Below, piece after piece: positions 1 to 7,861 of a DNA stretch of 28,398 bases; within the stretch, counting starts at the first letter, position 1; every line of letters starts with the position of its first letter. The stretch spans positions 1-28,398 of the forward strand of contig JAKSDL010000328.1 of the NCBI GenBank assembly GCA_022360105.1. The letters are read 5' to 3'. This stretch comes from Pseudomonadota bacterium. GTDB lineage: Bacteria; SAR324; XYD2-FULL-50-16; JAHJRI01. The position numbers and the translations under genes are program-made. The notes below the pieces were generated by a model. The model was not told the DNA's origin and did not search any database. It worked only from the letters and a program-made list of their open reading frames with translations.

Positions 1-1386
1 GCCAAAGCCCATCTTGCCTCGTTGCAACCTCCTTATGTTATCAAAGCCAGCGGATTAGCAGCCGGTAAAGGCGTGCTCATTTGCCAGGATTTGGAGAGTG
101 CCGAAAGAGGAATTAAAGAGATCATGCAAGACAAAGTGTTTGGTGATGCAGGAAACACGGTTGTCATCGAAGAGTTTATGGATGGTGAGGAAGCATCCTG
201 GTTCGTGTTCACAGATGGTCGAAACTATGTCTCACTTCCCAGTCTGCAGGACCATAAAAGACAATTGGAATTGGACCAGGGATTAAACACCGGTGGTATG
301 GGATGCTATGCTCCGGCACCTGTGGTCACATCCGATGTAGAGAAAATAGTAACAGAGACCATTGTTGAACCTACCTTGAAAGGAATGGTTGAGGAAGGCA
401 ATCCTTATAAAGGTATTCTGTATGTGGGCCTGATGATAAAAGACGGTCAGCCCAGGGTGGTTGAATACAATATTCGCTTTGGTGATCCGGAGTGCCAGCC
501 GTTAATGATGTTGTTGGACAGCGACCTTGTTGAGATTGCTGAGGCTGTTGCTGATGAGTGCCTGGATAATGTTCAGGTGCAATGGAAGAACAAGGCGGCA
601 GCAACTGTGATTCTTGCATCCGGTGGTTACCCTCAATCCTACCAAAAAGGATTTACGATTCAGGGACTGGAAGAAATAGAAATTTCTGACGACCTGATGA
701 TTTTTCATGCCGGAACCAAGAGAGATGGAAACCGCTATCTCACCTCCGGCGGTCGTGTTCTGGGTCTAACCACAACAGGCGATAACTTGTTGGATGCGCT
801 GAATAAGGCTTATGACAATACCGGTAAAATCTCCTGGCCTGGCATGCAATTTCGCCGCGATATCGGCATCAAGGGATTAAAACGGACACGCACACGACCG
901 GAAAATGTTACGCTGGTGGGGATTCTTCTTGGTTCTGCATCCGACATGAAAATCGCAAACAAAGCAACAGATCTATTTGATAAATTTGGTGTTGAATACG
1001 AACTGATTGTTTCTTCGGCTCATCGCACTCCTGAAAGAACACGGGATTTTGTCCAAAACGCCCCTAAAAAGGGAATTGAAGTGTTTATCACCGTCGCAGG
1101 CATGGCAGCTCATCTGCCTGGAGTGGTTGCAGCAGAATCACATTTGCCTGTGATCGGAGTCCCGGTTAACGCTTCAGCCTATGCCGGACATGATGCCTTG
1201 CTTTCCATCGCCCAAATGCCCCCTGGAATTCCCGTTGCCACAGTTGGCGTAGACAGGGGAGATAATGCCGCCTTATTGGCATTGCAAATTTTAAGTATCA
1301 AATACCCGGAATTTAGGGCTTGTCACGTTGAATATCGCCTGCAGATGGAGCAGAAGGTAATCAACAGTTCCAATCAAACTAAATAG
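1..1386 (+). CDS. purD/purE: PurD-PurE fusion: phosphoribosylamine-glycine ligase / N5-CAIR mutase (5' partial)
   Basis: The frame is open to the first base, so the N-terminal part of PurD lies outside the window. The TTG at 22 is not a credible start. The first ~290 residues are the C-terminal part of GAR synthetase (ATP-grasp): [11 protein letters not shown], a GGMGCYAP motif and the metal-binding stretch [10 protein letters not shown]. After a short basic linker (RTRTRP) a complete class I PurE domain follows, with [24 protein letters not shown] and [13 protein letters not shown]. PurD makes glycinamide ribonucleotide and PurE isomerises N5-CAIR to CAIR, so two non-consecutive steps of cytosolic purine synthesis sit on one chain. 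The next gene, purA, lies 66 bp downstream on the same strand and belongs to the same pathway. No stop or frameshift is visible at the junction, so the fusion looks genuine. Confidence 0.93.
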   Translation, partial: AKAHLASLQPPYVIKASGLAAGKGVLICQDLESAERGIKEIMQDKVFGDAGNTVVIEEFMDGEEASWFVFTDGRNYVSLPSLQDHKRQLELDQGLNTGGMGCYAPAPVVTSDVEKIVTETIVEPTLKGMVEEGNPYKGILYVGLMIKDGQPRVVEYNIRFGDPECQPLMMLLDSDLVEIAEAVADECLDNVQVQWKNKAAATVILASGGYPQSYQKGFTIQGLEEIEISDDLMIFHAGTKRDGNRYLTSGGRVLGLTTTGDNLLDALNKAYDNTGKISWPGMQFRRDIGIKGLKRTRTRPENVTLVGILLGSASDMKIANKATDLFDKFGVEYELIVSSAHRTPERTRDFVQNAPKKGIEVFITVAGMAAHLPGVVAAESHLPVIGVPVNASAYAGHDALLSIAQMPPGIPVATVGVDRGDNAALLALQILSIKYPEFRACHVEYRLQMEQKVINSSNQTK

Positions 1387-1398
1387 AAAATCGTAAAA

Positions 1399-1423
1399 GC
1401 CGCTCATCTGTCAGTTGAGCGGC
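1399..1423 (+). other. Hairpin between purD/purE and purA
   Basis: An 8-bp perfect inverted repeat (GCCGCTCA / TGAGCGGC, 9-nt loop) sits in the 66-bp gap. No U-run follows directly; the next bases are AGCATTTAAAAAA. It could be a weak attenuator or an mRNA-stabilising stem. The evidence is only the repeat itself. Confidence 0.4.
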
Positions 1424-1452
1424 AGCATTTAAAAAAACACCACAGGATCAAT

Positions 1453-2748
1453 ATGTCTAACGTTGTTATAATCGGCTCCCAATGGGGAGATGAGGGGAAA
1501 GGTAAAATAGTTGACCTGTTATCTCAACAGGCTGGTATGATTGTCAGATTCCAGGGCGGAAACAACGCCGGTCACACAGTCATGTTTGGCGATAAAACCT
1601 ATATTCTTCATCTTGTGCCATCCGGGATATTGCGTGATAACACCAAATCTGTCATCGGAAACGGCTTGGTGGTCGATCCGGGCGAACTGCTGAAAGAGAT
1701 CAACGGTCTGAAAAAAATGGGTATCGAATGCCAGGGCAAACTGTTTATCAGTGATGCTGCCAATGTGATCATGCCCTACCACAAACTGCTGGACGGGGCA
1801 CGAGAAGACAGGTTGAAAGGAAACAAAATCGGTACGACAGGCAGGGGCATCGGACCCGCTTATGAAGACAAAGTAGGCAGGTCCGGGGTTCGATTTGCAG
1901 ACATTGAAAACAATTCCGTGTTCAAAGAGAAGATCGATCTTTTTGTGGATGATAAAAACAAAATACTCAAATTTGTTTACGATTATAGTGGTCCATTGCT
2001 GGAAGCAGACCAAGTGTTTGAAGAATTAAACCAACTGAATCTGGACCTGGCTCCCTATGTCTGCGATACCTCCGAATTGATTGCAGAAGAAATCAAACAA
2101 GGCGGACACGTCCTTTTTGAGGGCGCCCAGGGTACCTTTCTCGATATTGATCATGGAACCTATCCATTTGTCACCTCCTCAAACACGGTTGCCGGCGGTG
2201 CTTGTAGTGGGAGTGGTGTTGGACCGACTAAAATCGATAGAATCTGCGGTATTGTCAAAGCTTATACTACGAGAGTAGGGGAAGGTCCGTTTCCCACTGA
2301 ATTGTTTGACGAGACAGGAAAGTTTCTTGCCAAGGAAGGTCATGAATTTGGTGCCACCACCGGTCGGCCCAGGCGATGTGGGTGGTTTGACGCCTGTTTG
2401 CTGAAAAAAGCGATACGAATCAATGGTATTACCGACCTGGCAATTACCAAACTCGATGTTTTGGACAAATTGGAAACTATAAAGATTTGCACGGCTTACC
2501 AGGATAAACAGGGCAATACTTACACAAACGTTCCCAGCAAGCAGTCCGTTCAGAAAGAACTAACACCTGTTTATGAAGAAGTACCGGGTTGGCAAAGTCA
2601 ATCATCAGGTCTAACGGAGTACAACGAACTACCGGAAAACGCCAAGAAGTACATTGCCAGATTGGAAGAATTGCTGGAAGTTCCGGCATGCATTGTTTCA
2701 ACCGGACCCAAAAGAGAAGAAACGATCGTAAGAGCAGATCTGTTCTAA
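1453..2748 (+). CDS. purA: Adenylosuccinate synthetase
   Basis: Full-length (431 aa) GTP-dependent ligase of IMP and aspartate, the first committed step from IMP to AMP, cytosolic. The family signatures are all present: N-terminal GSQWGDEGKGKIVD P-loop with the catalytic Asp, QGGNNAGHTV, GTTGRGIGPAYEDK, EGAQGTFLDIDHGTYPFVTSSN, TTGRPRRCGW and the TKLDVLD guanine-binding motif. The length is normal for the family. The start ATG has a weak AGGA ribosome site. It follows the purD/purE fusion on the same strand and probably shares its transcript. Confidence 0.97.
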   Translation: MSNVVIIGSQWGDEGKGKIVDLLSQQAGMIVRFQGGNNAGHTVMFGDKTYILHLVPSGILRDNTKSVIGNGLVVDPGELLKEINGLKKMGIECQGKLFISDAANVIMPYHKLLDGAREDRLKGNKIGTTGRGIGPAYEDKVGRSGVRFADIENNSVFKEKIDLFVDDKNKILKFVYDYSGPLLEADQVFEELNQLNLDLAPYVCDTSELIAEEIKQGGHVLFEGAQGTFLDIDHGTYPFVTSSNTVAGGACSGSGVGPTKIDRICGIVKAYTTRVGEGPFPTELFDETGKFLAKEGHEFGATTGRPRRCGWFDACLLKKAIRINGITDLAITKLDVLDKLETIKICTAYQDKQGNTYTNVPSKQSVQKELTPVYEEVPGWQSQSSGLTEYNELPENAKKYIARLEELLEVPACIVSTGPKREETIVRADLF

Positions 2749-2756
2749 CAAAAAAA

Positions 2757-2782
2757 AGGGAACCTGAATTTCCAGGTTCCCT
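2757..2782 (-). terminator. Intrinsic terminator for the minus-strand cbiA-unknown pair
   Basis: A perfect 10-bp stem (AGGGAACCTG / CAGGTTCCCT) with a 6-nt loop. On the minus strand it is followed by eight consecutive U (the A-run at 2750-2757 on +), a textbook rho-independent terminator just after the stop at 2808. On the plus strand there is no U-run after the stem, so it would stop purA transcripts less well. Confidence 0.85.
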
Positions 2783-2807
2783 GTGAAAACACTCAATTGC
2801 CAGCCTA

Positions 2808-3416
2808 CTAAAAGAGCTTCACACTCTTTTTCATAATTTCTTTTTTGAAATTGTTCACAATTTCTGTCACATCCGCCACCACCAAGTCCCCCACAATTTT
2901 AATTCCCTTTTCATTTTTAATCATGTGGAAGCGTTTATTCAAAACATTGTTAATTTCGTGCCCCGGCTGACTGCGCTGTTCATTCAAAATCTCCTTTAAT
3001 CCAAAACGGATCCATTCCCAAAACCGGTTTTTAAACACCAGCATCACGATCAATTGTTCCAGGGTGGAATCATTTTTCACTTTCTCAAAAAGCTCATTAA
3101 CTACAGTGTCCTTAAGCTTTTCCGCTTCATTGATCGTAGCATGGCTGATCTCGTTCTTAACTTCAATCAGGGCAGCTTCTTTAATACATTTGCGACAATA
3201 GAACTTGAACTTATCTACCACCACATCCACAATTTTTTGCTGATTAGCGCCATAAACGGAATAGGCACGGGTTACCTGGTCTGCGTCCAAAGGTTCAATG
3301 AAAGTTTCTTTGGACATGATTTTCTGAACCAGCTTATACCTTTCACCCTGAATATCCATTTCATCTTCAGGGGCTGCTTCCGTATTTGATTTTTCGGGTA
3401 TGATATTTTCAGACAT
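2808..3416 (-). CDS. Unknown soluble protein, 202 aa, with one CxxC pair
   Basis: I do not recognise this family. The product has no signal peptide or membrane segment, is rich in Lys, Glu and Asn, and appears mostly helical. The N-terminal ~25 residues are low-complexity acidic. The only notable motif is FYCRKC near residue 75, a single CxxC pair. The start is set at the ATG at 3416 (MSENIIPEKS); an in-frame TTG three codons upstream is less likely. Neither has a clear ribosome site. It lies 36 bp after the stop of the cobyrinate diamide synthase gene on the same strand and ends at a strong terminator, so the two are probably co-transcribed. No function is inferred. Confidence 0.75.
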   Translation of the reverse strand: MSENIIPEKSNTEAAPEDEMDIQGERYKLVQKIMSKETFIEPLDADQVTRAYSVYGANQQKIVDVVVDKFKFYCRKCIKEAALIEVKNEISHATINEAEKLKDTVVNELFEKVKNDSTLEQLIVMLVFKNRFWEWIRFGLKEILNEQRSQPGHEINNVLNKRFHMIKNEKGIKIVGDLVVADVTEIVNNFKKEIMKKSVKLF

Positions 3417-3452
3417 TTTCAGCAATGAATTTACGGATTAAACCCACTTGAA

Positions 3453-4871
3453 TTAAGCACTGCTTTCTTGCTTTAAATTGGCATTTTTTTTGACAAAACT
3501 CACAAATGATTCTGCCCAGCTTGTGACGACATCCGCGTGAATATGGGTGTAAGAAGCCAGAATATTACGATATAAAATCCCATCGCGGTTTCCGTCAATG
3601 CCGGTACCTCTCACTATATCGAATTTGTAATCCAGCTCCTGGTCAATGTTTATCAACCGTGAATAGTGAAACTCATGTCCTTTTACGAGCTGTGAAGAAT
3701 TGAACCAGTTGTTTGTTGGACGGACTTTTAGTTCAGCGTATCCCTTTCCCACAGGTTTTTCCTGAAATAATACATCAGCCGGGATGGCTCCTACCATCTT
3801 TTTTTTGACTCCGTGTCGCTCTATGGATCTTGTCAGGTACATTAAACCGCCGCATTCCGCATAAACCGGCAACCCCTCCGATATCTTCCGATTCAATTGT
3901 GTTCTGATTTCTACATTGTTCTCCAATTCAGGCAGATACGACTCCGGAAAACCTCCTCCGATATATACACCATCAACATCCGGTAATTCTTCATCATTCA
4001 GGGTATCAAAGAAAACCAATTCAGCACCGGCCTCTTCCAATGCAGTAAAATTCTCCGGGTAGTAAAAACAAAAGGCACCATCATAGGCGATACCAATTTT
4101 AACGACCGGATTCGCCTTGATTACCGTTTCGGTCACGTCTGCCAAATCTTCCGGTTGGATTAGAGGATGAGCGATAGACAAAACCCTGTCCAGATCACAA
4201 TTTTCTGAAACGATTTTTCCTAATCCCCTGATTACTTGGTTGACATCTGAATTTTCATGAACAGTAACCAGCCCCAAATGTCTCTCCTTTATACCCGTAT
4301 CTGAACTGCGGGGTAAAGCTCCCACAACCGGAATTCCACAATAATGTTCGATGGCTGCCTGCTGTTTTGTCGCCTGCCTGGGGGATGCCACATTGTTAAG
4401 AATCACTCCTGAAATGTGAACATCCTCATCCATCATTTGATGACCCAATACAACAGCTGCTACGCCACGATTCGCTCCAACACCGTCGACAACCAATAAA
4501 ACAGGGATTTTCAGCAGTTTCGCCAGTGCGGCACCGCTATTACTGCCTTTTAAATCCAATCCATCATGAAGACCATGGTTACCTTCCACAAGACATAAAT
4601 CCATTCCTTGGGATCGAGAGAAAAAAGCCCTTTGACACTGGGCTTCATCCATCCAAAAAGGATCGATATTGTGACAAGTATTACCGGATGCAGCTTTGTG
4701 CCACATGGGATCGATATAATCCGGTCCCTTTTTAAACACCCTTATTTTTGTACCTTTTTCGGTGAGGGCAGATGTCAACCCCAGGGTCACCGTGGTTTTT
4801 CCGGAACTTTTTTTGGGTGCGGATATCATTAATCCCTTGCCAGCACTTGCCATTTCAGAGCCTATAGTCAT
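3453..4871 (-). CDS. cbiA: Cobyrinate a,c-diamide synthase family glutamine amidotransferase (CbiA/CobB; possibly DsrN-like)
   Basis: The 472-residue protein has the two-domain CbiA layout. The N-terminal P-loop NTPase domain has ISAPKKSSGKTTVTLGL (residues ~17-32), the substrate segment KKGPDYIDPMWH and VEGNHGLHDGLD. The C-terminal class I glutaminase-like domain has GGGFPE, the nucleophile elbow YAECGGLMYL (Cys340) and GHEFHYS. The family amidates carboxyl side chains of corrinoids, or of siroheme in the case of DsrN, with Gln and ATP. The EGNxGLxDGLDLxGSNS stretch resembles DsrN as I recall it, so siroheme amidation is a real alternative. No other cobalamin or dsr genes are in the window to decide. 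Start chosen at the first ATG; Met7 or Met15 are possible. Confidence 0.88.
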   Translation of the reverse strand: MTIGSEMASAGKGLMISAPKKSSGKTTVTLGLTSALTEKGTKIRVFKKGPDYIDPMWHKAASGNTCHNIDPFWMDEAQCQRAFFSRSQGMDLCLVEGNHGLHDGLDLKGSNSGAALAKLLKIPVLLVVDGVGANRGVAAVVLGHQMMDEDVHISGVILNNVASPRQATKQQAAIEHYCGIPVVGALPRSSDTGIKERHLGLVTVHENSDVNQVIRGLGKIVSENCDLDRVLSIAHPLIQPEDLADVTETVIKANPVVKIGIAYDGAFCFYYPENFTALEEAGAELVFFDTLNDEELPDVDGVYIGGGFPESYLPELENNVEIRTQLNRKISEGLPVYAECGGLMYLTRSIERHGVKKKMVGAIPADVLFQEKPVGKGYAELKVRPTNNWFNSSQLVKGHEFHYSRLINIDQELDYKFDIVRGTGIDGNRDGILYRNILASYTHIHADVVTSWAESFVSFVKKNANLKQESSA

Positions 4872-5051
4872 TTAACACCAGGCATTCAAGGTACGGAACA
4901 AGATATATGAACGTTCCTTTCTGCCTAGTATAACAGGTTTTTTTGATCAGGAAAAATAAAAAACAGGTTTGTTCCCTTATTGAACCATGGATCATCAGAA
5001 AATGAAATCCGGATCTGACAGCATTTTAGTAACAACCTTGACGAACAGCGA

Positions 5052-5300
5052 CTATTGAGTAAATGTGCCTCCAAATTTCTCAAAGCAAATCAGTGCGTCT
5101 GAGAAGCCACTAAAGAAAGCCGGGAGAGAATTGTGGCTGCCTTGGACAACTCCTGTGGAGAATGTCCAATCACAACCAAAACAAAAGTCTTCCACATGCC
5201 CCAATAGTAGACGGCAGTCAAGTCCGCAACCCATAAATGATTCGGATACCATGCTGGAACGCGGGAACTGTTTTCGTTCTTCGTCGTAGATTTTTCGAAA
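5052..5300 (-). pseudogene. Decayed DDE integrase/transposase fragment
   Basis: On the minus strand one frame reads YPNHLWVADLTAVYYWGMWK followed by TFVLVVI. This matches the start of an rve integrase core in which W-x-x-D-x-T carries the first catalytic Asp (codon at 5222-5224). The homology then continues in another frame (FSTGVVQ, then ALICFEKFGGTFT), so there is a frameshift near 5165-5185. The N-terminal helix-turn-helix part and the remaining catalytic residues are missing. No flanking inverted repeats were found. It is a dead remnant, family IS481-like or related, not resolved further. Confidence 0.6.
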
Positions 5301-5389
5301 CAGTTAACAAGCGATCGGTCATGTCTGATTAATTGACTGGTCTCATTATCGTTTGACAAAAAAATTTCGGCCTTTCCACTAAATAAATG

Positions 5390-5405
5390 TAGACATAAAA
5401 GTCTA
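5390..5405. promoter_or_regulatory. Operator site A (TAGAC-N6-GTCTA) upstream of the peptide importer promoter
   Basis: Perfect 5-bp half-sites TAGAC and GTCTA separated by six A/T bases. It ends 15 bp before the -35 box at 5421. The same 16-bp pattern occurs upstream of three other transcription units in this locus (around 13478, 14839 and 17874). The upstream position would suit activation or looping rather than simple blocking. The regulator is inferred to be the DauR-like protein encoded at 16083. Confidence 0.7.
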
Positions 5406-5420
5406 TATGGGATTTTTTTG

Positions 5421-5449
5421 TTGACATCCGGAAACCTTTTCCATAATTT
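5421..5449 (+). promoter_or_regulatory. Promoter of the peptide ABC importer operon
   Basis: Consensus -35 TTGACA (5421-5426), 17-bp spacer and -10 TAATTT (5444-5449). The same TTGACA-N17-TAATTT form recurs before the aminotransferase gene. Transcription would start near 5456, leaving a leader of about 200 nt. Confidence 0.7.
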
Positions 5450-5527
5450 TAATTCTACTGTTTTATCGATTCGCCTCCTGATTGAAACTTTTTTTAAACA
5501 AAATTAAGGGGTGGAAGGAATAAACCA

Positions 5528-5617
5528 ATGGCTATTTCCGGAATAACGGGTTTGTTGTTTTATTTGCAATTGCATTCGGAAATAGAAGGCGTTGTCTGGC
5601 GAAAGAGGATGATTTAA
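5528..5617 (+). CDS. Possible leader ORF, 29 codons
   Basis: ATG at 5528 has a strong ribosome site, GGAAGGAA at 5513-5520, 7 nt upstream, better than that of most genes here. It encodes 29 residues starting MAISGITGLLFYLQ and stops at TAA 40 bp before dppB. It lies wholly in the inferred leader of the importer mRNA. An inverted repeat (CTATTTCCG at 5532-5540 and CGGAAATAG at 5577-5585) is embedded in it. It could be a regulatory leader peptide or chance; no homologue is recognised. Confidence 0.35.
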   Translation: MAISGITGLLFYLQLHSEIEGVVWRKRMI

Positions 5618-5656
5618 AAGCGAATATGGAATTTTCAGTTTTGCAGGTAGGGGATT

Positions 5657-6577
5657 ATGGGACGATATTTATTAAATCGATTGATACTCATGATATTTTC
5701 GGTCTGGGTGGTGACAACGTTGACATTTGTTTTGATGCATTCGATTCCCGGCGGTCCGTTTACCAAGGAAAAAAAGCTTCCCCCCGCTGTTATTAAAGCC
5801 CTCAATAAAAAATTTCACCTGGATGATCCCCTGCTTAAGCAATACACCAATTACATGAAAGGCGTGATCACCTTTGATTTTGGTCCATCCTTTAAACAGC
5901 GAGGCCAGACGGTTAATGATTTCATTTCGAAAGGTCTTCCTGTATCCGCAAGAATCGGATTTCTCTCGATCCTTGTTTCCCTGTTTTTTGGCATACCCAT
6001 TGGACTGATATCCGCTTTAAAGCATTCCAAGTGGCAGGATTATGCGGTGTTGATATTGGCTACGGTCGGGATCTGCATACCCAATTTTGTCATTGCTACG
6101 GTGTTCATCTATTTTTTCGGTCTAAAACTGAAACTCCTTCCGATCTATGGACTTAATTCATGGGACGCATACATTCTGCCCGTAATTGCCCTCTCTTTTT
6201 ACTCTCTTTCTTTTGTGGCGAGACTAGTCAGGTCCAGTATGCTGGAAATACTGGAGCAGGATTATATTCGAACAGCCCGTGCCAAGGGACTATCGGAAGG
6301 TGTGGTGATTCTGAAGCACGGTTTGAGGAATGGGATTATACCGGTTGTCAGCTATCTGGGACCGCTTTTTACTTTTATCCTTTGCGGCTCCTTTATCATT
6401 GAAAAGATTTTTTCCATTCCCGGTCTGGGAAAATATTATATCGAAAGCATCTCGAACCGCGATTATACAACAATTATCGGAATTACTGTTTTTGATACGA
6501 TTTTGCTGGTTACCGCTGTGCTGGTTGTCGATTTGATTTATGGACTGATTGATCCTCGAATCAAGATATACAAGTAG
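5657..6577 (+). CDS. dppB: Peptide ABC transporter permease, DppB/OppB type
   Basis: A 306-residue inner-membrane permease with about six helices, starting MGRYLLNRLILMIFSVWVV and carrying the N-terminal domain HSIPGGPF typical of DppB/OppB. The cytoplasmic coupling loop reads EQDYIRTARAKGLSEGVVILKHGLRNGIIPVV, and the C-terminus ends DLIYGLIDPRIKI, both family hallmarks. A G-rich ribosome site (GTAGGGG) precedes the ATG. It is the first gene of a five-gene importer operon behind a strong promoter and operator site A. Dipeptides, oligopeptides or nickel chelates are the family's substrates; context favours peptides. Confidence 0.93.
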   Translation: MGRYLLNRLILMIFSVWVVTTLTFVLMHSIPGGPFTKEKKLPPAVIKALNKKFHLDDPLLKQYTNYMKGVITFDFGPSFKQRGQTVNDFISKGLPVSARIGFLSILVSLFFGIPIGLISALKHSKWQDYAVLILATVGICIPNFVIATVFIYFFGLKLKLLPIYGLNSWDAYILPVIALSFYSLSFVARLVRSSMLEILEQDYIRTARAKGLSEGVVILKHGLRNGIIPVVSYLGPLFTFILCGSFIIEKIFSIPGLGKYYIESISNRDYTTIIGITVFDTILLVTAVLVVDLIYGLIDPRIKIYK

Positions 6578-6660
6578 TTTGTTTTAAGAATAACTATCAT
6601 TGGGAACCGGAGTGATCAAATCAACCAAATCCGCATTTAATTGATGCAACAGACACTTTA

Positions 6661-7857
6661 ATGATTGTTGGGAAAATGAACGAGGCACACATAACTGAAG
6701 AGATTATACCACCCGAAAAATGGCAAAAGGCTGATAAAAGCAGATTAGACGCTGAATTAATAACCCGGCCAAGCTACACATACTACCAGGATGCATGGCA
6801 AAGACTCAAAAAGAACCGGATAGCCATGCTTGGACTAGCCGTTATTATCATCATGACATTGATATCAATATTCTGGCCCCTGATATCGCAATATAAATAT
6901 TACGAGCAAAACCTGGACTTTTCGAATATCGCCCCCCGATTCGATATACATAAAATTGACGAAGGGCTTTATGTTCATCCGGCAAAAGGACTGAGAATGA
7001 TACAAACATCTGCGGATGGTGAGCTGATTGCGGCAATTGAAGCGGATGAAGATGATTATATCAATAAACAAAAAATATTCATCATCGCAGATAAAACCGT
7101 CATTTTGGACTTTGGAGATAAAACCTACAAAGTTCTGGATGAGGCAGAAAATGAAATCCCTGTTTTTAAAACGGTGAGTAATAAAAACTATCGACTCGGT
7201 TCAGATAACCTGGGACGGGACCTTCTGGTACGCATTGCAAGTGGTGCCAGAATTTCTCTGGCGATAGGTCTCATTGCGACATTCGTTAATTTCGTTATTG
7301 GTGTCTTTTACGGCGGTATTGCCGGTTACTTTGGGGGCTGGGTGGACAACCTGATGATTCGAATTATCGATATCATATCCGCCGTACCTCTCGTACTGTA
7401 CATTATTCTGCTTATGGTTGTTATTGGTCCCGGGTTCAATACCATCGTGATTGCCATGGGATCGGTTTTTTGGATAGGAACTGCCCGTCTGGTCAGAGGC
7501 CAGGTACTGAGTTTAAAATCGGAAGATTATATTCAGGCTGCACGCGCCATCGGTGTGAGTAATATGCAGATACTGAGTCGACATTTGATTCCCAATACAA
7601 TCGGTCCCATCATTGTATCGTTAACCTTTATGGTACCGGAAGCCATTTTTACCGAAGCGTTTTTAAGTTTTATCGGCCTCGGCATTCCGGCACCAAGTGC
7701 TTCTTGGGGAACCCTGTGCAGCAATGCGGTTGATGGGTTACGATCTCACCCCTATCAGCTGTTTTTCCCGGCAGCGGCGCTATCCGTGACCATTTTGGCT
7801 TTCAATTTCCTCGGGGATGGCCTTAGAGATGCCTTGGATCCAAGATTAAGAAAATAG
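6661..7857 (+). CDS. dppC: Peptide ABC transporter permease, DppC/OppC type, with enlarged periplasmic domain
   Basis: The second permease, 398 aa, is about 100 residues longer than the usual ~300. After TM1 (residues ~50-75) a hydrophilic insert of about 110 residues precedes the conserved LGSDNLGRDLLVRIASGARISL. The remaining helices and coupling loop (EDYIQAARAIGVSNMQILSRHLIPNTIGPII) are normal, and it ends DGLRDALDPRLRK. The insert should be periplasmic, where it could contact the binding protein. The start is uncertain: ATG at 6661 has no ribosome site, while ATG at 6676 has GGGA just upstream. It pairs with dppB to form the channel. Confidence 0.92.
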   Translation: MIVGKMNEAHITEEIIPPEKWQKADKSRLDAELITRPSYTYYQDAWQRLKKNRIAMLGLAVIIIMTLISIFWPLISQYKYYEQNLDFSNIAPRFDIHKIDEGLYVHPAKGLRMIQTSADGELIAAIEADEDDYINKQKIFIIADKTVILDFGDKTYKVLDEAENEIPVFKTVSNKNYRLGSDNLGRDLLVRIASGARISLAIGLIATFVNFVIGVFYGGIAGYFGGWVDNLMIRIIDIISAVPLVLYIILLMVVIGPGFNTIVIAMGSVFWIGTARLVRGQVLSLKSEDYIQAARAIGVSNMQILSRHLIPNTIGPIIVSLTFMVPEAIFTEAFLSFIGLGIPAPSASWGTLCSNAVDGLRSHPYQLFFPAAALSVTILAFNFLGDGLRDALDPRLRK

Positions 7858-7861
7858 AAAA

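Larger units (their letters stand above)
4872..5656. other. 785-bp intergenic region: cbiA upstream DNA, transposase remnant, promoter and leader of the peptide importer
   Basis: No intact gene longer than about 30 codons is convincing here. From left to right it holds AT-rich DNA upstream of cbiA, a decayed transposase fragment (about 5052-5300, minus strand), a palindromic operator, a strong plus-strand promoter, and a ~200-nt leader with a small ORF and a long-range inverted repeat. Each is listed separately. Confidence 0.7.

Noticed and set aside
1519..2013. Long antisense frame opposite purA (164 codons)
   Set aside because: A shadow of the purA codon pattern with no ribosome site or domain similarity.
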